NCBI RefSeq assembly: GCF_037969725.1
Contig: NZ_CP150203.1
Location: 5,656,001-5,720,000, forward strand
DNA from: Paenibacillus sp. FSL W8-0426
GTDB taxonomy: Bacteria; Bacillota; Bacilli; Paenibacillales; Paenibacillaceae
Direction of reading: 5' to 3'
Length of the DNA: 64,000 nucleotides
Below, one piece after another: positions 17,306 through 28,500 of this stretch; within the stretch, counting starts at the first letter, position 1, and every line of letters starts with the position of its first letter. The notes under the pieces are model-generated. The model worked only from the letters and a program-made list of their open reading frames with translations. It was not told the DNA's origin and searched no databases. Made by a program: the position numbers and the translations under genes.

Positions 17306-17761
17306 ATGGCACCCTTATTGACCCTCTGTACCACTTTTTTGCTGCTTCGCGGACTTGGTTGGATCGGAGTACCTATGCTGGATCATTGGCATCCTGCCCT
17401 CCAAGGAGGCGTTGCCTGCATGTTTCTGCTGACCGCTTCTGCGCATTGGGGGAAACGAAGACCCGACTTGGTACTTATGGTGCCTCCGGGTTTGCCATAT
17501 AAGGAAGGCATCGTGACTTGGACGGGAGTCCTTGAGATTGCGGGCGCCATCGGCATTCTTATTCCCGGCACCGCCTGGCTGGCTTCCAGCGGTTTGCTCT
17601 TAATGCTCCTGTTGATGTTCCCGGCAAATGCATATGCGGCTCGAAAAAAAATGTCCATACACGGAAAGCCCGTATGGCCGTTCTGGCCCCGTTTAATGCT
17701 CCAATTGATCTTCATCGCGGCTGTTATATTAGCTTCCCCCCTGTTCCTGGAAGGCGCTTAA
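17306..17761 (+). CDS. DoxX-like family membrane protein
   Basis: 151 residues with four hydrophobic helices. MFLLTASAHWGKRRPDLVLMVP, PYKEGIVTWTGVLEIAGAIG and an ending with LMLQLIFIAAVIL match the DoxX/DoxD-like four-helix pattern, where the conserved TG(I/V)LEI-x-GAIG lies in helix 2 to 3. Functions proposed for this family involve thiosulfate or quinone redox and membrane stress; nothing specific can be read here. ATAAGGAGGAA precedes the ATG. It is likely in one transcript with the TetR gene. Confidence 0.8.
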   Translation: MAPLLTLCTTFLLLRGLGWIGVPMLDHWHPALQGGVACMFLLTASAHWGKRRPDLVLMVPPGLPYKEGIVTWTGVLEIAGAIGILIPGTAWLASSGLLLMLLLMFPANAYAARKKMSIHGKPVWPFWPRLMLQLIFIAAVILASPLFLEGA

Positions 17762-17808
17762 CAGCGCAGTACGCTCTTTAGAAGCATTCTTGCAGGTGAA
17801 GAGGAAGA

Positions 17809-17837
17809 GGCGAGCCGCCAGGATTCGGCGGCCCGCC
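17809..17837. terminator. GC-rich hairpin between convergent DoxX and mannosidase genes
   Basis: GGCGAGCCGCC (17809-17819) pairs with GGCGGCCCGCC (17827-17837) with one mismatch. It separates two convergent genes, and on the minus strand TCTTCCTCTTC follows. No proper T-run, so termination is inferred from place and strength. Confidence 0.5.
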
Positions 17838-17891
17838 ATGATGTTTAATGCGCATGGTTTCGGGAAACCATAACCATGCTTCCTTCGTTTT

Positions 17892-20708
17892 TTATCGCCG
17901 GATCCCGATCGTTATGATTTCGCAAGGCCCCGCTGGTACCAACCAGCTTTCTCTTAACATGGATGTGCCTTCCTTCTTCTCCGGTGCATGCGCTCCGATT
18001 GGAGCCACTGACTCGCCCGGGATCTCCAATATGTTGCTTTTGTACAGTGCTGCTCGGGGTTGGGCATCCTCCTTAGGGAGCGTCACCTTCAATTCCGTGC
18101 CTTCACCCGTCATGTTGTACCATCGCAGCATCAGGTCACCCGTCTCTTCGTTCACTTTCAATGAAGAAAAAGCAACCCCTTCTCCATGCCAATCAAACGG
18201 AGCGTGGCAAGATGCAAGCGTGCCCGGATGAACCCCGGTTTGTGCCGCCGTCCACGGAATCTGGAATTGGTATGCTGTTCTATACGCACCGTTTGTCGCT
18301 CCATTCCCGTCATGAGGGATCAAGCATAAATGAAATTCATGCTCTCCTTGGCACTGCGCCTCCGGTGTCGGAAAGTATCCCCAGTCGCCGAGCTCGCCTA
18401 CGGCACGCAGCAACGTCACGGCAATCGTATTGCGTTCATCCCGCAGCACTTCATACTCGTTCAACCCAAGGTTCGCAACGGTAAGTCCGGCCTGTTCTCC
18501 ACCAACATCGACAAAACATTGCTGGTGCTGGGTATTGCTCGGGTTTTGCCATTCGGAAGCCGGTATGTTGTCACGCGTTGCGATTTCGAAAATCGAATCG
18601 ACGCGGTGCACGTCAGCCTCAAGATCGGTCGGGAAAAGCACGCGAACCCGATGATCGCGAGCATGATTGTCCAACTTGACCGCCATTTCAACGCCTTCGC
18701 CATTCCGTTCAAGCGATACGCGGGTACGGATCGTAAGAACTGTGGTCTTGTTGGAGCGATTGGCTTTCCGATTAGGGTAATAGACCAATTCTCGCTGTTC
18801 CTCATCCAATTTGGCATCGGCAGATTCCGGTATGCTCCATTGATGAACGATCTCATAAGCGGCCCGATAAGGGGTGTCTTCCACGACATGAATATCTGCA
18901 CGCAGATCCCGAGTCGTCAGCGGAGCTTCTCCATCCGGCTGGCGGAACATGTACTCGTTGCCGATATCCCCGGTATTTTCGAAAATGCCCTGATCGTTGT
19001 AGACTTGGCCGGTGCGTTTATCCTGAATCGAAAATGAACCGTTGTCCGCAATGCGTACGATGAATTTGTCGTTTTCCATCCCACGGTCATGGCGCAGCAA
19101 GCTGGATTCGCCATTCAGGCTTCGGTCTGCCGTTGCCCTGCCACGCTCATCTCGTTCTGCACGGTCGGCTTTCACCAAAGCATACGTTTTCCATCCCAAG
19201 GCGGGAACCTGCCCGGCTTCGAACGTCAATTTGACGCGCCGGCTGCTGTACGGCTGGCGGAACCGGTCATCGGGCAGGTCATACCCGAATTGCAGCCCCA
19301 TATCCTCCAGCGTGCAGTCTACTTGGCCTCCCTGATCATCTACCAATAGATATCGGGATAGATCAATGGATTTCATGCGGGTTGCATTTTCTTCCAGACC
19401 AAGCCCATCCCTGAAATAAAGCCGGGCTGCGTCCATTTCCATCTGCACGACACCGCTGCGCACCCACCCCGACGTGTTGAACACGACCAGTGGACGAGCA
19501 TCGTTTCCGTATTCGCCGAACCGGCGGGTGTCTACGGCTTCCGCAATAGCCCTTGAGCTGTCTTCAATCAGCGCTTCCGCCGCATGGCGGCTCTTGTCAA
19601 AACGCGTGACCATCTCGCGATGCACTTCGTCCACGCTGCAGCCGCAAATGCTGTCGTGCGGATGGTTCTGCATCAGCATTTTCCAGGCATAGTCCAACTG
19701 ATCATGCGGGTAAGCATGGCCCAACGTGTAAGCAATGGATGCCAGCGGCTCGGCTACCTTTTCCAACAATGCCTGCCCCTTTTGGTTCATTTGCTTCAAA
19801 TACACGCGTGCGGAAGCGGTGTTTACGAGCGTTCCCCAGCCGTCGGTGCGCTGGCTGCGCAGCTCGCCTTTGACGACGGACAGCTCGCGGGTCGAGGATG
19901 CCTTCAGCGCATCCAAATAATCCTCCAGGCTGGAATGCACGAATTCAACGTCAGGGTGCAGCTTGCGGGCTACACGCAGTGCTTCGGGCAAATCCAGCTG
20001 GATCGGTTGATGGTCACAGCCGTTCATGTATAACAGCTCGTCGGTGGACGCATACTTCACCGCATCGGCAAGCTTGGTATGCCAATACGAGCAGGCCGAT
20101 GCTTCGTCTGCCGGAATCTCGTTGCCGTTGGAATACCAGTTGGCAAACAGGATGCCGAGCACCTGCGAGCCGTCCGGACCCTCCCACGTCAACTCCGAAT
20201 AGCTGGACTCATACCCTTCGTCGGACACGGTATTGTTGAAGCCCGTCGGTTTGACGCCTCGCCCGAAAAAAACGTTGTCGATGCCGGATTGCCGCATCAG
20301 CTGCGGCGTCTGGCCGACCAGTCCGAACGTGTCGGGGAAATACCCGATTTTGGCCGGCATCCCGTAACGTCTCGCATCACGATGCCCGGTCTGCATATTG
20401 CGCACATGGGCTTCGCCGCTCGTCAAAAAGGCATCCTGCAAAATATACCATGGTCCGATGATGATCCGGCCGCTGCGGATATGGTGCTCCAGCCGCTCTC
20501 TCTGTCCTGGGCGTACCTGCAAATAATCCTCGATGATGATCGTCTGCCCGTCCAAATAAAAGCTGCGGAACTCCGGCTCTTCGTCCAGCCGATCCAACAG
20601 GGAATCCATCAGGCGCACGAGGCGCATGTGATGTTTTTCGTAAGGCAAATACCATTCGCGGTCCCAGTGCGTGTGGGAAATGATGTGGGCTCTTTTGGAT
20701 GTAGTCAT
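17892..20708 (-). CDS. GH38 alpha-mannosidase (MngB-like)
   Basis: 938 residues, no signal peptide. GH38 enzymes are zinc-dependent retaining alpha-mannosidases. IISHTHWDREWYLPYE (residues 9-24) gives the zinc ligands His14 and Asp16. KIGYFPDTFGLVGQ puts the nucleophile at Asp126, and NHPHDSICGCSVDEVH carries the last zinc histidine. The HTHWDREWY form is nearer to MngB/mannosylglycerate hydrolase and bacterial alpha-mannosidases than to the 2C1-like enzyme at 25.5 kb. The start ATG overlaps the stop of the GH-A gene by 4 bp, so translation is coupled. It is the last gene of the mannoside locus. Confidence 0.93.
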   Translation of the reverse strand: MTTSKRAHIISHTHWDREWYLPYEKHHMRLVRLMDSLLDRLDEEPEFRSFYLDGQTIIIEDYLQVRPGQRERLEHHIRSGRIIIGPWYILQDAFLTSGEAHVRNMQTGHRDARRYGMPAKIGYFPDTFGLVGQTPQLMRQSGIDNVFFGRGVKPTGFNNTVSDEGYESSYSELTWEGPDGSQVLGILFANWYSNGNEIPADEASACSYWHTKLADAVKYASTDELLYMNGCDHQPIQLDLPEALRVARKLHPDVEFVHSSLEDYLDALKASSTRELSVVKGELRSQRTDGWGTLVNTASARVYLKQMNQKGQALLEKVAEPLASIAYTLGHAYPHDQLDYAWKMLMQNHPHDSICGCSVDEVHREMVTRFDKSRHAAEALIEDSSRAIAEAVDTRRFGEYGNDARPLVVFNTSGWVRSGVVQMEMDAARLYFRDGLGLEENATRMKSIDLSRYLLVDDQGGQVDCTLEDMGLQFGYDLPDDRFRQPYSSRRVKLTFEAGQVPALGWKTYALVKADRAERDERGRATADRSLNGESSLLRHDRGMENDKFIVRIADNGSFSIQDKRTGQVYNDQGIFENTGDIGNEYMFRQPDGEAPLTTRDLRADIHVVEDTPYRAAYEIVHQWSIPESADAKLDEEQRELVYYPNRKANRSNKTTVLTIRTRVSLERNGEGVEMAVKLDNHARDHRVRVLFPTDLEADVHRVDSIFEIATRDNIPASEWQNPSNTQHQQCFVDVGGEQAGLTVANLGLNEYEVLRDERNTIAVTLLRAVGELGDWGYFPTPEAQCQGEHEFHLCLIPHDGNGATNGAYRTAYQFQIPWTAAQTGVHPGTLASCHAPFDWHGEGVAFSSLKVNEETGDLMLRWYNMTGEGTELKVTLPKEDAQPRAALYKSNILEIPGESVAPIGAHAPEKKEGTSMLRESWLVPAGPCEIITIGIRR

Positions 20709-23700
20709 GTGGTCTGTCTCACCTCGGCATCAAGTTGTGTAATTTCGACTTCTTCAGGACGGTAAACCTCCTGTAACTGACCGGATGCATCCACGGCAAA
20801 CAGGACGCTGCGATTGCTCTCCAGCACGAAGGAATACGTGGCTCCCGTGCGGGCATCCCGCACGCAAACTTCGGCATCCCGGCCATACTCGGAAACAAAC
20901 ACATACAGGCTTCCTTCCGCAAATGTCAGCTTACGGCCATACACCCCGGCAAGTTCGCCTCCGGTCAGCCATTCCATATCGGAAACGATCCCCGCCGAAT
21001 GCATGGCATACCGATACGTGGCCGCGAGCGCTTCTTCCCGTTCGTTCAGCTCCAGCGGCAGCGGGCACCAGATCAGCTTTCCTTGACCCAACGTCACCTT
21101 TGTAATGGAGTCTAGCTTTGCTTTGCTTCCATCCGTTTGATTATGACCGTTCCCGTTCACGAGGACCTCTTTGCACACTTCGGCAATACGGCGGCGACCA
21201 TAGGCAAGCGCATAAGAGGTTCCGTCGATATCCAGCATTTCTTCGCGCTGCACGTTACGCTGCTCACGTTCGCCGACGAGGAGGTCTGCACGATCCGTCT
21301 TCTTCCAGTAGGCATCCAAGCCGAGCGGCCCGGTAAACAGCAGCGTGGCCCCTGCCTTCTCCGTGAACGATAGCAATCGTTCCAAAGCACCGCTGTCCAT
21401 ATTGTGCGGACTCGGCACGATGATCAGCTTCGGCGGTTGTTCTTCCAAATGCGCCAGATGGTACTCGGACATGGCCCTGAACGGTTGTTTCAGTTGATAG
21501 GCCAACACTCTCGTAAGCTTGGTCGTGGCATCATAGGCAAGCGCGCGATTGGAAAAATCGTTGGAATACGGGAATACCACCGCGATATCCTCCAGCTCAC
21601 GTTCCCGGAAAAGATCGCGAATGCCGCCCATGAAACGGCCGAAATCATAGGATACGTCCGCCTCCGGCTTCTCTGTGCCATCCGCCCTGAGCGCACCGAT
21701 ATGGGATTCGTTGGCATTGTCCATGTAAAAATTCGTGTTCCAGATCCATTGCACGGCCCCCGCGCCGCCTGTGGAAAAAGCATACGCGTATTTCCGTTCC
21801 AGGATGCTGCGCAGTTCCTCCTCCGTGCGTTTGGCCCGGCCGTCCGGCGTTTCGACGTACATTATGCCCGTTTCCTGGATCAGGTTCGGTTTATGCGGCG
21901 TTTTCGCAAAAATGCCATCCCATACGAGATCGTCGTTGAGCCACCAGGAATGCACGGTCGTATAGTCCACTTCGCTTTCATAGAAAAACGGAGAGGGCCG
22001 CTGTGCGCCCAGCGCTTCATCTTGTCCCACCGTCACGAGGTGATCGGGCACCAGATCCTTGATCGTTTGCACGAGTTCCCGCGCCCAACGGTTGTGCATC
22101 TCCATCGAGAACAGGCAATAATCCAGCCAGCGGGTTCCCTTTTTGGCCTGATGCATGTCCTGCACGTCGAAATTGATCTCTTCGGCTTCGGGGATGCGAG
22201 CGGCTTCAAAGTTCGGCAGCTGCGCCGGAGACATGTTCCACGCTTCCTGCAACACCTCGATCGTGTCATGACGTTCACGCAGCCATTGCACAAACGCCTG
22301 CTGTTCGTGCAGATCCCTAGATGAGCGTGGCCCGCTGGAGAAAATGCGCGCCGGATCGAACATCGAAGGTTCGTTGATCAGGTCCCAATCTACATGCGTC
22401 GCATGGGTATAACGACTGACGATGCTGCGAATGAAGCGTTTCTGGGCTTCAACGCTTTGCGGGTCCAGATACGGATTCGTCCCTTCCCATGTCTCTGGCG
22501 TAAATGAAAAGAAGGTAAACGTCACGCGCAACCGGTGGCGCTTCGCCGTGAGCAGGAAGGCGTCGATCGATCGCAGCACCTCTTCCGACATGTGGCCGTC
22601 CACCTGCATCATGTTGCGGTAAGCGGTCCAAATGCCGGTGCGAATCCAGTTGATGCCCGCTTTGGCCATCTGGGCCATGTCCCGGTCCCATACCTCGGCG
22701 TTGGGCAGGAACAGGAACTTTCGGGCCACGTCGGATGCCATGTACGTCATGCCCACTACGGGAAGCGGGCGACCGCCCTGCAGGAAGTAATCCCGGCCGC
22801 GAGTCAGCAGTTCCCCTGCTGCGAGCAATTCAGCATCCTGTCCCCAGAAGCCTTGGCGAAGCATGCGTGTTTCGCCATCCGGTCCCGAAGCCTGGCACAC
22901 GATCCGATAAAGCCCGTTTTGAATCTCAAACGGGAGAGGAATTCGCGCAAAACGCTGTTCCCCCGTCAATGCCAGCTCCAACTGGTGATGGCATACTTGT
23001 TCAGCCTGACCATTTTCAGGGTCTGCCCGCTCTACTGCAAGTTTAAATATCCATGTTTCCGCCGTATCCATGCCAACTCTGCCGCGGGCTCTATGCTGCA
23101 AAATTTGTCCTTGCAGCGTCAGGATCGCCCGTTCTCCGGGTTCATACGAAGCATAGTTCGGCTTCAGCGAAAGCTCGGTCACACCTTTGGCGCAAAACTT
23201 CGCCCACCTTACGATCTCTTCCACTCCATCCTGCTGCCAGAATAAATCGGTTAAGGGTGCATGAACGAATAGCCAGCGCGAGCCGGCAAACGTACCGCGG
23301 GAATTTTCCCACAAGACGACAGGGGCGGACACGCTGCGGCCATCCGTGCTGATTCCTTTGAGCAGGGGATAAATCTGGGTGCTCATCGGACCGGCGGAAC
23401 CCATCTGGTGGGGCAAATCGCTTGATTTTGTCGTATGCGGAACCAGATTCCACGTCGGCGCAACAGGAAACAAGCCTTGTCGTCCCTTCAGCAATGGTAT
23501 GCTCGTGGACGGCTGCAAGCTAGCCACATTGTCCCCCGATACGCGCAGCGTTTCATGGATATAAAGCTCCTGATGATATGCCGTCTGTTCCGACTCCGCC
23601 ACCCATGCATCATGCTCGCGCCGAACCGGCCGCTTGAATGGTGCGCCGCCGACGCTGACCAGGCTTCCTCCCTGATGAAGGAAATCGCAGATCGCCTTCC

Positions 23701-23932
23701 AGGCTGACTTCGGAAAATAAGGCGCATGCAGATTCACCAAACAACCTTGCCCATTCATCGATTCCAAGGCAGCTGCTAATTCATCCGCACGGACGACCAA
23801 AATGCCCTCCGTTTCCGGCCAGTTCTTTTGCTCTTCCGGCGCAGGCAGAGCGATCTCGACCGGAAAGCCGGGATCGCACAACATGACGATCGGTGAGGCG
23901 GATTTACGTTTTTGCACATCGTTCAGGCTCAT
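20705..23932 (-). CDS. Multidomain clan GH-A glycoside hydrolase, family not clear
   Basis: 1075 residues, no signal peptide. Residues 1-250 resemble a glutaminase-like Rossmann domain (FLHQGGSLVSVGGAPF), 250-370 a beta domain, and 390-760 a TIM barrel. VDWDLINEPSMFD gives Glu521 as acid/base after Asn-Glu-Pro, and PNLIQETGIMY gives Glu687 as nucleophile, with HSWW between, the clan GH-A pattern. Residues about 770-920 look like the trimerisation domain of GH42 beta-galactosidases (VVFPYSNDFSNRALAYD, PKLIIVPSPHNMDSGALERL). GH5-, GH42- and GH164-like assignments are all possible. With alpha-mannosidases on both sides joined by 4-bp overlaps, a beta-mannosidase or beta-galactosidase role on the same glycan is likely. 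Confidence 0.75.
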   Translation of the reverse strand: MSLNDVQKRKSASPIVMLCDPGFPVEIALPAPEEQKNWPETEGILVVRADELAAALESMNGQGCLVNLHAPYFPKSAWKAICDFLHQGGSLVSVGGAPFKRPVRREHDAWVAESEQTAYHQELYIHETLRVSGDNVASLQPSTSIPLLKGRQGLFPVAPTWNLVPHTTKSSDLPHQMGSAGPMSTQIYPLLKGISTDGRSVSAPVVLWENSRGTFAGSRWLFVHAPLTDLFWQQDGVEEIVRWAKFCAKGVTELSLKPNYASYEPGERAILTLQGQILQHRARGRVGMDTAETWIFKLAVERADPENGQAEQVCHHQLELALTGEQRFARIPLPFEIQNGLYRIVCQASGPDGETRMLRQGFWGQDAELLAAGELLTRGRDYFLQGGRPLPVVGMTYMASDVARKFLFLPNAEVWDRDMAQMAKAGINWIRTGIWTAYRNMMQVDGHMSEEVLRSIDAFLLTAKRHRLRVTFTFFSFTPETWEGTNPYLDPQSVEAQKRFIRSIVSRYTHATHVDWDLINEPSMFDPARIFSSGPRSSRDLHEQQAFVQWLRERHDTIEVLQEAWNMSPAQLPNFEAARIPEAEEINFDVQDMHQAKKGTRWLDYCLFSMEMHNRWARELVQTIKDLVPDHLVTVGQDEALGAQRPSPFFYESEVDYTTVHSWWLNDDLVWDGIFAKTPHKPNLIQETGIMYVETPDGRAKRTEEELRSILERKYAYAFSTGGAGAVQWIWNTNFYMDNANESHIGALRADGTEKPEADVSYDFGRFMGGIRDLFRERELEDIAVVFPYSNDFSNRALAYDATTKLTRVLAYQLKQPFRAMSEYHLAHLEEQPPKLIIVPSPHNMDSGALERLLSFTEKAGATLLFTGPLGLDAYWKKTDRADLLVGEREQRNVQREEMLDIDGTSYALAYGRRRIAEVCKEVLVNGNGHNQTDGSKAKLDSITKVTLGQGKLIWCPLPLELNEREEALAATYRYAMHSAGIVSDMEWLTGGELAGVYGRKLTFAEGSLYVFVSEYGRDAEVCVRDARTGATYSFVLESNRSVLFAVDASGQLQEVYRPEEVEITQLDAEVRQTT

Positions 23933-25248
23933 AACAACCCATCCTTCATCGCTTTATAGACCAGCTGGGAGAACAAGCTGTTGGACCAGGCAAACCATTT
24001 CCGCGTAAACACCGTCGGATCATCGGCATGGAAGCCTTCATGCATATATCCCGTATCCGCATCCGTCGCTTCCAGCAATCGAATCATCTCCAGCTTCTCT
24101 TCGGCCGAGGTGGCCGTCAGTCCTTGCATGGACAATCCCATATGCCAAATATAATCCGGCGGCGTATGCGGGCTGCCGAGGCCCTTCGCCACTTTGCCTT
24201 CATAATAGAACGGATTTTCTTTACTGAGGGCAAAGCGCCGCGTATTCTGGTACACCGGATCATCCGCAGTTACGTAGCCGAGGTACGGAATGGACAGCAG
24301 GCCAGGCGTGCCGGCGTCGTCCATCAGGCAATAATTGCCGAACCCGTCGGTTTCGTAGGCGTAGATCGGGCCGAATTCGGGATGGCGGTAAATGCCGTAC
24401 AGCTCGATACCATGGCGCACTTCCTGCTCCAGCTGTTTCAGCTCTTTCAGCAAAGCCATGTCACGAAACACCCACTCGGCGAATTCCTGCATCTGGCGCA
24501 GCGCTACGACGGCGAACATGTTGCCTGGAATGTTGTAGTGGAAATCGCAAGCGTCATCGCTGGAACGGAAACCGGACCAGATCATGCCCGTGTAATTGAC
24601 CGGCATGCCTTGCCCGTTGTTGCGGATAGAGTCCGTCGGAATGCCATTATCCCTCGTGAAGCGATATGGAGACTGCTCCATATGCCGCTGCTCCGTTTTG
24701 AACAGGTCCACAATTACACGCATGGCTGCTTTGAAGCTGGCATCGAAAATGTCGGTCAGCTCCGTTTCTTTCCAATACAAATAGGCGAGCCGAATCACGA
24801 AGCATAACGAGTCGATCTCGAACTTGCGCTCCCACACCCAGGGGGACATTTCCGTTTCATCCGTCGTGTTCCAATGCCAGTCATTGGCCGATTCGTTGAA
24901 CGCGTTGGCATACGGGTCGATCTGCACGTACCGGATGTGGCGTTTGATCAGGCCGCCGATGATTCGCTGCAGCTCCGGGTCTTCCTTCGCAAACGGCACG
25001 TAATGGACCACTTGTTCCACCGAATCGCGCAGCCAGCAGGCAGGAATATCACCCGTGATGACAAAGGTCGTGCCATCGTTCATCAGTTTAGTCGTCGTTT
25101 CCAGCGTATTCGGGAAGCAGTTTTTGAACAGCTGGAGCAGCTTCGGTCTGTGAGCCAGCTTATCGTCCGCCTCGGCGAGTACCGCTTGAACCGATTGCGG
25201 CAAGGCAACCGAAGGCATCGGTATTTTGGGTAATCTGAATTGTTCCAT
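23929..25248 (-). CDS. GH125 exo-alpha-1,6-mannosidase
   Basis: 439 residues, the normal length for the family, and no signal peptide. ITGDIPACWLRDSVEQV (residues 64-80) and MDDAGTPGLLSIPYLGYV are hallmark GH125 (former DUF1237) motifs. GFRSSDDACDF around 231 and the Glu in YMHEGFH (about 404) are likely the catalytic acid and base, as in the Clostridium enzyme. These inverting enzymes remove non-reducing alpha-1,6-mannose, the linkage of the yeast mannan backbone and the N-glycan core branch. The gene overlaps the next one by 4 bp. Confidence 0.95.
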   Translation of the reverse strand: MEQFRLPKIPMPSVALPQSVQAVLAEADDKLAHRPKLLQLFKNCFPNTLETTTKLMNDGTTFVITGDIPACWLRDSVEQVVHYVPFAKEDPELQRIIGGLIKRHIRYVQIDPYANAFNESANDWHWNTTDETEMSPWVWERKFEIDSLCFVIRLAYLYWKETELTDIFDASFKAAMRVIVDLFKTEQRHMEQSPYRFTRDNGIPTDSIRNNGQGMPVNYTGMIWSGFRSSDDACDFHYNIPGNMFAVVALRQMQEFAEWVFRDMALLKELKQLEQEVRHGIELYGIYRHPEFGPIYAYETDGFGNYCLMDDAGTPGLLSIPYLGYVTADDPVYQNTRRFALSKENPFYYEGKVAKGLGSPHTPPDYIWHMGLSMQGLTATSAEEKLEMIRLLEATDADTGYMHEGFHADDPTVFTRKWFAWSNSLFSQLVYKAMKDGLL

Positions 25249-25276
25249 GGTCGCTTCTCCTTTAATCTTTTTCCGT

Positions 25277-25500
25277 TATTTAAGCCGGACTAATGAATCG
25301 CACCAGGACACTTCGAGTGCAGTACCATCTTCCGATCACCGTTATCCCCGAATTTTTTGAACCCCCTTGTCAAGGGGAAAATCCGGTGATAAGACTACGC
25401 TTCCGATGGAGCTTTCTTTCAGAAAGCTTTTAGGACCGCTCCGCTTCTCCAGATTGGTTCTGCCTCTCCGTTGATGTGCTTATCTCAGTTCCTCTTATAT
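25277..25500. repeat. MITE-like repeat, copy between GH125 and GH38 genes
   Basis: It starts TATTTAAGCCGGA, a degenerate form of the terminal repeat seen at 54010. It continues CACTTCGAGTGCAGTACC, CTTCCGATCACCGTTATCC, a central hairpin CCCCCTTGTCAAGGGG with AATCCGGTGATAA, and CTTCTCCAGATTGGTTCTG. The right end is diverged and runs into the stop codon of the upstream GH38 gene (25495-25497). The element fills the whole 246-bp gap in the operon. Confidence 0.75.
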
Positions 25501-28500
25501 ATCGCGCAAAAGTACGGTTTTGATTTCGTACGGTGCGAAATGCAGTTCAATCTGCCGGTCGTTGGCTTCAAGCGGCTCTCCAACCTCTTCCAACGCATTG
25601 GAGAGATAAGCCTGCCCGAAGGCATGAGGCCATCTCAGGACGATCCGCTCGCGCGAGCCCGCCGATTCATAAAACCGGAGCACCGTGCCGTTGCCATCCT
25701 CAGCCGTTTTGACTGTATCCAGAATGACGTGTTTGCTGTCCAGCCGAATCCAAGCATCCCTGTCAGATGATGGACTTAACGCTGTATTTACCGCGCCATC
25801 CTTGTCTTCTCCTTCGATCCGCATTACGGCTGCTTCACTGTTTAGTTCGGATGCCCGGCGCACCGTATGCGCGCTTCGCCAATCCCCTTCATGTGGATAC
25901 AACGCATACGTAAAGTGATGCTCGCCCAGGTCTGCCGTTCGGTCGGGCCATCTTGGCGCGCGCAGCAATGAAAGCCGGATGGTGCTTCCCTGCACGTCGT
26001 ATCCGTATTTGCAATCATTCAGCAAACTGACGCCGTACCCGTACTCGGACACGTCCACAAAACGGTGCCCGCATACCTCATACTGGGCTTGTTCCCAGCT
26101 CGTATTGCGATGCGTCGGCCGCTCCAGCGCGCCGAACGGGATTTCGTACGTCGCCTTGGACGTCACCACGTCGATGGGAAAGCCCACTTTGAGCAGCTTG
26201 TGCTCTTCCTTCCAGTTCACCTTTGTTTTGAAATCGATGCGGCGGTCATGATGGTAGAACACGATGTCCTGCGTAATGAACGAATCATGCAGCCGCCAGC
26301 GGAAACGCAGCACGTCCTTCGTCCGGCCAGCGAGTACCCACTTTTGCTCCAGCAGCTCGGCTTCGCCAGCAACTTGATGTTCATAACGGCTGTCGATATC
26401 CCAAGCATCCCAGAGCAACGGACGGTCATGGAAAAAATAAAACCGGTTGCCTCCCTCCCCGGGCTTGAGGACGTTGCGCTTCGCCGTTTTGTCCCATAAG
26501 CGGATGATTTCGCCATTGGCATTGAAGCGTACCTGATAGAACGGGGTTTCCCAGGTATCCACGAATTCGCTGCATCCTGGGCTCGGGTCAATCACTTGCT
26601 GTGAATTGTCTTCTCTCGGTTCAGCATGTGTTTCCATCGACGCGGCCAACTCCGCCATAGGTTGTTGCCTGGAATCACTTTCCGCCAACGCATCTTGATT
26701 CATGCCGTTAACCGTTCCAGCATCCCGCTGGCCATCTGTGCCGTAATGGGCTTGCACATCGCAGGCCGTTAGCCAGATGACGCGATATCCGAAGGCCGGA
26801 ATATCCTCGACGCGTACAGAAATGCCATCTTCTCCAACATCCATAGGCAATTCCTGTCCGGCACCGTCTGTGACGACATAGACTTTTGTTTTTGCCTGTA
26901 CATCTATATCGTGGCTATCCGTTCCCGGCAGCTTCACTACCGGGCTGCGTTTCCAGCCGAAGCCGTTGAACACCGCGTATGGCACGCCGTCCCCCGGCCT
27001 GTTCACATCCATGCCTGCGGCCAGGCAATGCAGTCCTTGTGCAAGCCCCTGTTCTCCCAGCTCCATAACGCGCACATACTCCTGCTCGGAAGTCACGTAA
27101 GACTCGGTAATGGCCGAACCTGGGATGATGTCGTGGAATTGGTTAAGCAGGATCAACTTCCAGCCATCATGCAAACTCGAACGGAGCGAGGTATCGCTTT
27201 GCTCATCCAGTTCCGGCCGAGCCAATACATGCCACAGCTCCGCTTCCCGGTACAGATTCTCAGCCCGGCGATTGTGCCGCTTGTTGCGAGCATGCGTCGT
27301 GTACGTGCCCCTGTGCAGCTCCAGATACAGGTCGCCATGCCACGCCGGAAGCTCCGGCCCCCGCTGTTCGATCCCTGCGAAAAAAGCTGCTGCCGTGCTG
27401 TAACGTTGGCTCGGCTGGCCGACCATCAGCTCGGTGCGCTGCACGTACTCCAGCATTTCCCGGGTTACGCCGCCCCCGCCGTCTCCATGCCCGTACAGCA
27501 GCATCTGCTCGGGATGTTCGGCTTTTTGGCGGTACGACTGCCAATGGTCGTGAATGTCCTTGGACAGCGTGTGCTCATTGACGCCATGATTGAGGTAGGA
27601 CAAAATAGCCGTGCCGTCAATCCCTACCCAATGGAACAGATCATGCGGAAACACATTGGTATCGTTCCAGCCCAGCTTGGTCGTCATGAAGTAATCCACG
27701 CCGCCATGCTTCAGGATTTGAGGCAATGAAGCGCAATACCCGAACGTATCCGGCAGCCATTCGATCCGCGACGTCTTGCCGAATTCCTCCTGATAGAAAC
27801 GCTGGCCGTACAGCATTTGGCGCATCAGCGATTCGCCGCTCGGAATGTTCAGGTCAGGCTCCACCCACATGCCGCCAACGAGCTCCCAGCGCCCTTCGGC
27901 AATCCGGGCTTTGACCCGTTCGTACAATTCGGGATCGTTCTCCTTCAGGAAGGCATACAGCAAAGGCTGGCTTTGCGTGTACATATAATCGGGATATTCG
28001 TTCATCAGAGCATCGACGGTGGAAAAGGTGCGGCTGGTCTTGCGCACCGTTTCCCGCACGGGCCATAACCAGGCAATGTCGATATGGGATTGGCCGATCA
28101 TATGCTCCAGCCCCTCCGCATTGCCGCCGATGCCGCGCACGTTCGTACGCAATTGCTGCTCAATCGCGCGGATGCCTTCACCCTGCTCGATCTCCTGTTT
28201 CGTCATGCCCACGAAAGCATCCATGCCCTGGTGCAATGCTTCCAGCAAACGCACCCGGCGCAGCTCAGCTTCCGGCATTAGCGCCGCCGAATCACGCACG
28301 ATGGTGACCGTATACATCAAACTGCGCACCGCCTCGTTCGGTCGGACCAGCAAACTTGACACGGACGTAATCGGCGGTTGGATCACCGCTTGATGGTTGA
28401 GCGGATCGACGGGCTCCGGCACAGGATCGAACAGTTCGATTTCCAGCTCGGGACGATCCCCGATCCGGGAGGCATCCAGCGTCACGTAGGTATGATTGCG

